From contig JAILNX010000015.1 of the NCBI GenBank assembly GCA_024691085.1, positions 1-64,000 on the forward strand: 64,000 nt of DNA, read 5' to 3'. The translations under genes and the position numbers were made by a program. A model generated the notes under the pieces. It saw only the letters and a list, made by a program, of their open reading frames with translations. It made no database searches and had not been told where the DNA came from. Positions 58,320-64,000 of the stretch are shown here, one piece after another; position 1 is the stretch's first letter, and each line of letters starts with the position of its first letter. The stretch is from Clostridiales bacterium (GTDB lineage Bacteria; Bacillota; Clostridia; Christensenellales; CAG-138).

Positions 58320-59636
58320 ATGAAAAGAAACACTTTAAAACTGTTTGCGTTGATTTTGTGCGTCGTGATCGTCTCTTCCCTGTTTTCGGCGTGCAAACTG
58401 ACGGATCCTTCGGAGGAGAATCTTGCCGATAAGCTGTTCGGACTGAAGATTGTCATGAGTTCCAAGAACGTGGATATTACGATGTACGATTTTCTTCAGT
58501 CGTTCAATAATAATGATTACTATCAGTATTATATGTACGGACTGATCTCGCAGGACGATTATCTCAATATGATAGTAAACGATATGTCGACGTTTATGTA
58601 TCTTGTAAACGCCGCGTATGACGAGGGCTTCGAACTTACCGCCGAGGAGAACGAGGAGATAAACAAGTCTGTTTCAGATCAGTTCGAAAGGCTTTTGGCA
58701 AGATACGAAACGCAGGTCACGGATACTTCCGCAGATAAACGCGCTGAAGCGCTCAAACTTTTCGAAGCGGATATTGCTTCATACGGCGTAGATTACAACT
58801 CCGCTGTCGAGCTGACCGTCAAGAGCATGTGCATGTACAAAATCGCCGAAAAGTATTATAACTCGATCACAGAAAGCATAGAAGTCTGCGATGAGGAAGT
58901 CGAACAGTATTATAAGGACAGATTCACGGATGAAAAGAAAAACACCGTTTCCGATTTTTCGGAGCTCTTGAGGGCGTACTATTCCGGCAACTCCCCCTAC
59001 CCCGTTCACGTTCCCGAGGACTGTTTCTCCGTAAATCATCTGTATCTCGAGCTTGAGAATGAAGCCGAAGACGAACAGAACCCCGTTTACAACAAGGACA
59101 GCCGAAAGGACGTCGAGGAGCAGATCGAAGCGAAGCTTCCCGAAACGGACGGTTTTGACGGCTTTATGGAGCTTGTTGCCGAATTCGGCGAGGATCCCGG
59201 AATGACGTATGACGGTTATCGCGAAAACGGTTACGTCATTCATCCTTCTATGGACGATTACTACTTCCCCGGATTCGTCTATGCCGCTATGAATCTGCAC
59301 GACGGCGAATGGACTCCCGCCGAGGACGCCGATTACGAGATACCGGAACTTAACTATTTCGAGCTTAAGGACGGCACGAAGGTCGTCAAGGTCTACACGA
59401 AGTCCGGCGTTCACTATATCATTCTGAATAAGGAGTACACAAAGGGCAAAGTCGAATACGAAAAGGGCGACGAGAAATGGCTTTCCTGGAAGAACGCAGC
59501 GATAAGCAGCGTATCGGAAAAGCGTTTCGAGGAGTTGTTTGATTCGTGGAAGGAGAAGTATGAGATCAATACAGATCTTGACGCTATAAAGGCTATAATT
59601 TTCAAGGATGACGGCGGCGAACCCGCTGTCGGATAA
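58320..59636 (+). CDS. PrsA/SurA-like lipoprotein (peptidyl-prolyl isomerase family)
   Basis: Exported lipoprotein of 438 residues, probably an extracytoplasmic folding factor. The signal peptide ends in the lipobox SLFSAC (Cys25). A helical SurA_N-type region follows (about 50-200, with the YxxxxxxYYxxR/F pattern). The region about 240-400 is parvulin-like, containing VNHLYLELENEAED and LHDGEWTPA, as in PpiC/PrsA (sensing the conserved HIL and G-x-V segments only loosely). The domain is enlarged and acidic, so isomerase activity is uncertain. It is monocistronic, divergent from miaB, with a terminator at 59651. Confidence 0.75.
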   Translation: MKRNTLKLFALILCVVIVSSLFSACKLTDPSEENLADKLFGLKIVMSSKNVDITMYDFLQSFNNNDYYQYYMYGLISQDDYLNMIVNDMSTFMYLVNAAYDEGFELTAEENEEINKSVSDQFERLLARYETQVTDTSADKRAEALKLFEADIASYGVDYNSAVELTVKSMCMYKIAEKYYNSITESIEVCDEEVEQYYKDRFTDEKKNTVSDFSELLRAYYSGNSPYPVHVPEDCFSVNHLYLELENEAEDEQNPVYNKDSRKDVEEQIEAKLPETDGFDGFMELVAEFGEDPGMTYDGYRENGYVIHPSMDDYYFPGFVYAAMNLHDGEWTPAEDADYEIPELNYFELKDGTKVVKVYTKSGVHYIILNKEYTKGKVEYEKGDEKWLSWKNAAISSVSEKRFEELFDSWKEKYEINTDLDAIKAIIFKDDGGEPAVG

Positions 59637-59650
59637 TACAAAGCAACAAG

Positions 59651-59681
59651 AAAACCGGGCCCGATCACGGACCCGGTTTTT
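59651..59681. terminator. Bidirectional terminator between the PrsA-like gene and ispH
   Basis: Nine-base stem AAAACCGGG (59651-59659)/CCCGGTTTT (59672-59680) with two further inner G-C pairs after one mismatch, six-base loop and T-tracts on both strands. It ends two convergent transcripts. Confidence 0.9.
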
Positions 59682-59691
59682 GATCATCTAA

Positions 59692-61986
59692 TCAGTTGTT
59701 CTCTTCTTCGGTGCTTACGTTGATAGCGCCGAACAGGTTGGCAAGAGAAGTGGTGGAAGCCTGTACGGGAGGAAGCTCGTAATCGGCGTCCTCACGACGG
59801 CGCCTCTCGGGACGGGGCTCGCCGGAGCGGTCAGTGCGCTCACGACGCTTATCGTCGCGCTGCTGAGCCTGCTGCTGGCGGTTCTGCTCTTCCTGGGCAC
59901 GCTTCTCGGCGCGCTCTGCGCGCTCGCGCTCGCGCTCCTGCTTCTCCTTGGCGATCTCCTCAGCGATCTCGGGGTTTTCCTCAAGGATAACCTCTTTGCG
60001 GCTGAGGCTGATGCGGCGCTGCTCGGGATTGACCTCAAGGACTTTGCAGCGAACAATGTCGCCGACCTTGAGCTCGTCCTCGACCTTGGTGATGCGCCTG
60101 GGACCCACCTGAGAGATGTGGATCAGACCGTCGATCGTAGGCTCGAGAGCTACGAAAGCGCCGAAGGTCACGATGCGTACGACCTTACCCTCAACAACGG
60201 AGCCGACAGGATACTTCTCGGCAGCCATGGTCCAGGGCTTGGGCTGGAGCTGCTTATAACCGAGGGAGATCCTCTGCTTCTCAACGTCAACGTTGAGGAT
60301 AACAACTTCGATGTTCTGACCTACTTTGAAGACCTCGTTGATGTTCTTTACGCGGCCCCAAGCAGCGTCGGTGATATGAACGAGACCGTCAATACCGCCG
60401 ATGTCAACAAAGGCACCGAAATCGGTGAGGCGGCGAACGATACCGTTTACCTTGGAACCGACTTCGAGCTCAGCCCACTTCTGACGCTTGGCTTCCTCAG
60501 CCTCGGCGAGAAGAACGGCCTTGCGGGAAGCAACGACGCGCTTCCTCTGCTTGTCGACCTCGATGATCTTGACCTTCATCGGCTGACCGACGAACTCGTC
60601 TAGCTTTTCAATGTACTTGGTAGCGATCTGGGAAGCGGGGATGAAAGCCCTGATGCCGTTGATCGTCGCGATAAGGCCGCCCTTAACGACTTCCTTACCA
60701 ACAGCGTCCACGACCTTGCCTTCGGACTCGGCTTCCGTAGAGAACTGCTCCCATACCTTCTTGCTCTCGACATTCTTGCGGGAGAGAAGTACATTGCCTT
60801 CACCGTCGTTGACCTTGAGAACCTCGACCTCGATGGTATCGCCTACTGATACAACGGCTACAGGATCAACATCGGGATCATCGGAAAACTCGTCGCGGGG
60901 AATAAAGCCGTCGGACTTATATCCAATGTTGACACAAACTTCGCCATCGACAATCTGAACGACGGAACCGGTAAGTATCTGACCGTTATGGATGCGTCTC
61001 AGCGTCTTCTCTATGGCCTCCTCAAAGGTGGTCTCGCCCTCCTCAACGACGGGCTCTTCCTTCACAGCTTCCACAACGGGAGCCGCGGTTTCTGTGACCT
61101 CGTTGGTCACGGTCTCAGTGTTTTCGGCTACAGTTTCCACATTAGCCTTATCCATTTCGCTCATTCTTGTAATAACCTCCCTAATCAGCGAATCCGGTGT
61201 TGAAGCACCGGCAACAACTCCTACTATTATATCATTTATATCGAAAATATCAATAGGAAAATCATTAATATTTGCAATTCTTTTAACAATTTTGCACTGT
61301 TTTTCGCATATGGAGGCAAGTTTTTGAGTGTTAGAGCTGTGTATATCTCCCAAAACAAGCACGGCGTCACACTTTTCGCTTATCTCCTTCGCTTCCTTCT
61401 GCCTTTGCTCGGTCGTTATGCAGACGGTATTGAAGACCTCTCCGTCCGGGAAAAGTTCTTTAAATCTGTCTCTTATCCTCAAAAACTCGTTCAGATCGAA
61501 AGTCGTCTGCGAAACCAGGCAAAGCTTCCCGCCGCCTTCTATATTATCAAGATCCTCCTCCTTCGAAATGAAATGAGCGGAGTTTTCGCAGCAGCCGTTT
61601 ATGCCGATCGTCTCTGGATGTTCGGGATTGCCGGATATAAGAATGGAATAACCTTTTCGGTAGTGCTCCTTGACTATCTCATGGATCTTGATAACGAACG
61701 GACAGGTGCAGTCGATGACGTCGATCCCTCGGTTCTTACACTCGTCGCTGATCGCAGGCGGAACGCCGTGAGAACGGATGACGAGAGATCCTCCTTCCGG
61801 AAGCTCGTCGAGAGAATTGATCGGGACGATCCCTTTTGTTTCAAGCTCCCTGACGACGTTTCGGTTGTGTATGAGCTCGCCGAGGGAATAAACCTTTCCC
61901 TTCTCCCCCGCCTTCTTTAAAGCAAGGTCGACAGCCCGCCTTACTCCGAAGCAGAAGCCCATATTCTTTGCAGTGATTATTTGCAT
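59692..61986 (-). CDS. ispH: IspH-ribosomal protein S1 fusion
   Basis: Two proteins in one chain of 764 residues. The first (1-280) is 4-hydroxy-3-methylbut-2-enyl diphosphate reductase, the last step of the MEP isoprenoid pathway: GFCFGVRRAV (Fe-S Cys12), SHGVPP, CTCPFV, the PEHPE glutamate region and NTVCITTEQRQ. The second (about 330-690) has four S1 RNA-binding repeats like ribosomal protein S1; repeats 3 and 4 are canonical (FGAFVDIGGIDGLVHI; FGAFVALEPTIDGLIHI). An acidic linker and a long charged Arg/Glu/Gln-rich tail frame the S1 part. The fusion is known in clostridia. Its start overlaps plsC by 10 bases. Confidence 0.95.
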   Translation of the reverse strand: MQIITAKNMGFCFGVRRAVDLALKKAGEKGKVYSLGELIHNRNVVRELETKGIVPINSLDELPEGGSLVIRSHGVPPAISDECKNRGIDVIDCTCPFVIKIHEIVKEHYRKGYSILISGNPEHPETIGINGCCENSAHFISKEEDLDNIEGGGKLCLVSQTTFDLNEFLRIRDRFKELFPDGEVFNTVCITTEQRQKEAKEISEKCDAVLVLGDIHSSNTQKLASICEKQCKIVKRIANINDFPIDIFDINDIIVGVVAGASTPDSLIREVITRMSEMDKANVETVAENTETVTNEVTETAAPVVEAVKEEPVVEEGETTFEEAIEKTLRRIHNGQILTGSVVQIVDGEVCVNIGYKSDGFIPRDEFSDDPDVDPVAVVSVGDTIEVEVLKVNDGEGNVLLSRKNVESKKVWEQFSTEAESEGKVVDAVGKEVVKGGLIATINGIRAFIPASQIATKYIEKLDEFVGQPMKVKIIEVDKQRKRVVASRKAVLLAEAEEAKRQKWAELEVGSKVNGIVRRLTDFGAFVDIGGIDGLVHITDAAWGRVKNINEVFKVGQNIEVVILNVDVEKQRISLGYKQLQPKPWTMAAEKYPVGSVVEGKVVRIVTFGAFVALEPTIDGLIHISQVGPRRITKVEDELKVGDIVRCKVLEVNPEQRRISLSRKEVILEENPEIAEEIAKEKQERERERAERAEKRAQEEQNRQQQAQQRDDKRRERTDRSGEPRPERRRREDADYELPPVQASTTSLANLFGAINVSTEEENN

Positions 61987-62582
61987 TTTTTCTCGAGTTC
62001 CTTTTTCAGCGATTCAAGGGTGTTGCGGAGCCTCTGCATGAAAATGACTTCGTTCTCGCGCCTCGAAAAATTCAGCTTCGTCTCACTTGCGTAAATGGGA
62101 TCGCCTACAATGATCTTCGGTCTCGTGTACCACTTTTTATAGGAATCGTTATGAAGATACATCGGGATGACGGGCGCATTGGAACGCATCGCAATGAATG
62201 CGGTGCCTAGCTCGAACTCGTCCATTCGATAGGCTACCATCCTTCTTCCCTCGGGGAAAATACCGAAGGCTTTGCCCTTCTCCAAAAGATTAAGCGCGTT
62301 CCTGAGCGACTTGAGATCGGCGGTTCCCCTGTCGACGGGGAAAACGAACATTGAGCTGAAGAACAGCTTGCCGAGCTTGGTGTCGAACACCTCTTTCTTT
62401 GCCATGAAATGGATTATCCTCGGCGAGATTATCGCGAGCATAAGAGGATCCTCCATCGAAACGTGGTTGCATATAAATATCGCTTTTCCCTTTGTTCCGA
62501 GGGCTTTTTTGTTACCGTAGACCTTGGGCCTGAACATGAGCCAAAGCAACGGCTTGAAAAAATAAAGGATGATGTAAAGCAT
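61977..62582 (-). CDS. plsC: 1-acyl-sn-glycerol-3-phosphate acyltransferase
   Basis: Membrane-associated enzyme that makes phosphatidic acid from lysophosphatidic acid and an acyl donor. The catalytic NHVSMED (H-x4-D, residues 38-44) and the FPEGRR motif (about 107-112) are present; an N-terminal hydrophobic stretch anchors it. Length 201 residues is short but usual for this Firmicute group. It lies 8 bases after cmk and overlaps ispH. The cmk-plsC-ispH/rpsA order is conserved in Clostridia. Confidence 0.93.
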   Translation of the reverse strand: MLYIILYFFKPLLWLMFRPKVYGNKKALGTKGKAIFICNHVSMEDPLMLAIISPRIIHFMAKKEVFDTKLGKLFFSSMFVFPVDRGTADLKSLRNALNLLEKGKAFGIFPEGRRMVAYRMDEFELGTAFIAMRSNAPVIPMYLHNDSYKKWYTRPKIIVGDPIYASETKLNFSRRENEVIFMQRLRNTLESLKKELEKKCK

Positions 62583-62590
62583 AGTAAAAC

Positions 62591-63271
62591 TTAACCTCCG
62601 ACCTTTATGTACTTCATTACGGCGTCAATGGACTCCTCTATGGAAAGATACGTCGTATCGATCAGTATAGCGTCCGGCGCTTTCTTTAACGGCATACAGT
62701 CTCTGCCGGAATCCCTCTTGTCGCGTTCGGCCATTTCAAGAAGGAGCTCGTTGAAATTCATACCGAAGAGCTTGCCTTTTTCTTCAAGCTCTCTATAACG
62801 GCGGATAGTCCTTGCTTCGGGAGACGCCGTGACATAGAACTTGTATTTCGACCCGGGAAGAACGTAGGTGCCGATATCCCTGCCGTCCATAGTGACGGAG
62901 GTATCCTCAGCGAGCTTCTTCTGAAGCTCGACGAGCTTGAATCTTACCTCGGGTATCGCGCTCACCTTTGAAGCGGCGTTCGATACCTCCTGCGTACGGA
63001 TAAGCCCGCTGACGTCTTCGCCGTCAAGGAATATGTGCTGAACGCCGTCGATGAACTTAAGACTGATCTCCGCCGTCGGAAGAACGCCTATGACGAAAGA
63101 ACTGTCGTCGGGAGAGCCGCCCATCCTAAGCACCTTAAGACCGATCGCGCGGTACATGGCTCCGGTATCGACGTATACGATGCCGAGTCTTTTTGCGAGG
63201 CCTTTTGCGATCGTGCTCTTTCCCGCGCCGGAGGGGCCGTCAATGGCAATTGAATAGATCTGTTCGTTCAT
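62591..63271 (-). CDS. cmk: Cytidylate kinase
   Basis: Phosphorylates CMP/dCMP with ATP. P-loop IDGPSGAGKSTIAKGLA (residues 10-26), YVDTGAMYRA just after, and the NMP-binding VTMDGRDIGTYVLP are present, followed by KFYVTASPEARTIRRY. Length 226 residues is standard. It starts 3 bases after the flavoprotein gene. No unusual features. Confidence 0.97.
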   Translation of the reverse strand: MNEQIYSIAIDGPSGAGKSTIAKGLAKRLGIVYVDTGAMYRAIGLKVLRMGGSPDDSSFVIGVLPTAEISLKFIDGVQHIFLDGEDVSGLIRTQEVSNAASKVSAIPEVRFKLVELQKKLAEDTSVTMDGRDIGTYVLPGSKYKFYVTASPEARTIRRYRELEEKGKLFGMNFNELLLEMAERDKRDSGRDCMPLKKAPDAILIDTTYLSIEESIDAVMKYIKVGG

Positions 63272-63274
63272 AAC

Positions 63275-64000
63275 TTACACCTCATCGTTTATTATGGCCG
63301 CCGATCTTCCGGCAGCAACGCCTGTCGAATATGCTATCTGAAGATTGAAGCCGCCCGTAAAACCGTCAACGTCGATTATTTCTCCTGCGAAATACAGACC
63401 TTTTTTCAGCTTCGACTCCATTGTTTTAGGGTCGATCTCCTTAACGCTCACGCCGCCCCTTGTGATGATAGCCTCGTCTATCGGCGAAGTCCCGCTTACG
63501 GTAAGGGGTATCGCTTTCAATACGTTTACAAGATTCCTTCGTTCAGTCTTTGAGAAATTATCCGTGGTTTTCTCGGGATCGATGCCGGCTAAACCAAGGA
63601 CGATGGGCAAAAGCCTCGAGGGCATAAGCCCGAGCAGCGCGTTCTTAAGCTGTTTGTGACTGTTCGCCGCAAGATCCCGTAATATCCTCGCGTCCAGAGT
63701 GCTTTGGTCGAGAGCGGGTTTTAAATCGATAAACAGTTTTGTCCCGGGCGGATCGTCCGCTATCCTTGCGCTTAAACTCAATACGAGCGGGCCGGATACT
63801 CCGAAATGGGTAAACAGCATTTCTCCGAGCTCGGAATAGACAATCTTGCCGCCTTTTACCGCCTTTAACGTAACGTTTTTGAGCGATAGTCCTGTAAGCT
63901 CTCCCGGCCATTTTTCCTCTGTAATTAGTGAGATCAGCGAAGGCACGGTTTTGGTCACGGTATGCCCGAACGCTTCAGCGAATCTGTAGCCGTCGCCGGT
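63275..64000 (-). CDS. BaiN/HI0933-type flavoprotein (5' part outside window)
   Basis: C-terminal 242 residues or so of a NAD(P)/FAD-dependent oxidoreductase of the HI0933/BaiN (RdsA) family. Visible parts: the GDGYRFAEAFGHTV segment at the very right edge, LFTHFGVSGPLVLSLSA, TRGGVSVKEIDPKTMESK and the closing GLYFAGEIIDVDGFTGGFNLQIAYSTG, which binds FAD. The frame is open to the edge, so the true start lies beyond it; a GTG at 63958 is an internal valine. It is directly upstream of cmk, as in other clostridia. Substrate unknown; BaiN itself acts on bile-acid intermediates, but most family members are housekeeping. Confidence 0.88.
   Translation of the reverse strand, partial: TGDGYRFAEAFGHTVTKTVPSLISLITEEKWPGELTGLSLKNVTLKAVKGGKIVYSELGEMLFTHFGVSGPLVLSLSARIADDPPGTKLFIDLKPALDQSTLDARILRDLAANSHKQLKNALLGLMPSRLLPIVLGLAGIDPEKTTDNFSKTERRNLVNVLKAIPLTVSGTSPIDEAIITRGGVSVKEIDPKTMESKLKKGLYFAGEIIDVDGFTGGFNLQIAYSTGVAAGRSAAIINDEV

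Noticed and set aside
1-64000. CRISPR arrays, rRNA genes, IS elements
   Set aside because: No regularly spaced direct repeats, no rRNA-like sequence and no transposase gene were seen.

Overview
The window looks like a chromosomal segment of an anaerobic, spore-forming Firmicute of class Clostridia, probably an uncultured gut or digester lineage; I cannot name a genus. The evidence is spoVAD/spoVAE, a SleB-type hydrolase, the clostridial ornithine fermentation genes, the clostridial IspH-ribosomal protein S1 fusion, Bacillus-type gene order around topA/hslUV and around mutSL/miaA/hfq, and moderate GC. Coding density is very high: no gene-free stretch exceeds 300 bases, and most gaps hold a promoter, a terminator or a hairpin.

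Layout. 1-15486 (+): rbgA (cut by the left edge)-rnhB-yraN, then two large membrane glycosyltransferases and a GtrA protein sitting between yraN and the comM-dprA-topA-trmFO-hslV-hslU block. 15543-21284 (+): SleB-like lipoprotein, a sugar-nucleotide transferase fused to a degenerate phosphomannomutase, trmL, a KDPG-aldolase, spoVAD, spoVAE. 21285-24535 (-): VanW-family protein, type II pantothenate kinase, tyrosine phosphatase. 24725-28133 (+): MoxR ATPase, DUF58 protein and a TgpA-like membrane protein that lacks its transglutaminase domain. 28190-29602: tRNA-Asn (-) and a cation-efflux transporter (+). 29635-39311 (-): one apparent operon, ord-ortA-ortB-oraS-oraE-reactivase-orr-alr-udg, for oxidative ornithine catabolism. 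39482-43365 (-): a conserved unknown, an orphan solute-binding-like protein, a tyrosine recombinase with a striking inverted repeat at its promoter, rnhA and a nitroreductase. 43386-48232 (-): uvrA, uvrB. 48396-49811: a 58-residue membrane protein, a Cys-rich unknown and a divergent lexA. 49870-58183 (-): ynbB-hfq-miaA-mutL-mutS-miaB. 58320-59636 (+): PrsA/SurA-like lipoprotein. 59692-64000 (-): ispH-S1 fusion, plsC, cmk and a BaiN/HI0933-type flavoprotein cut by the right edge.

How the genes work together. The ornithine operon racemises L-ornithine (Orr), moves its terminal amino group with the B12/PLP aminomutase OraSE (kept active by a GlmL/MutL-like ATPase), oxidises 2,4-diaminopentanoate (Ord) and splits the product with CoA (OrtAB) into acetyl-CoA and D-alanine. 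The adjacent alanine racemase would bring that D-alanine into the L pool, so its position in the operon is biochemically meaningful. Other themes are DNA repair and SOS (lexA, uvrAB, mutSL, udg, dprA, comM), tRNA modification (trmFO, trmL, miaA, miaB), envelope glycosylation, and sporulation/germination. Apart from the solitary recombinase I see no sign of a prophage, IS element, CRISPR array or plasmid. The less-described material is the alr-coupled ornithine operon, the two modular PMT-type glycosyltransferases, several promoter-embedded palindromes, and small uncharacterised genes near lexA.
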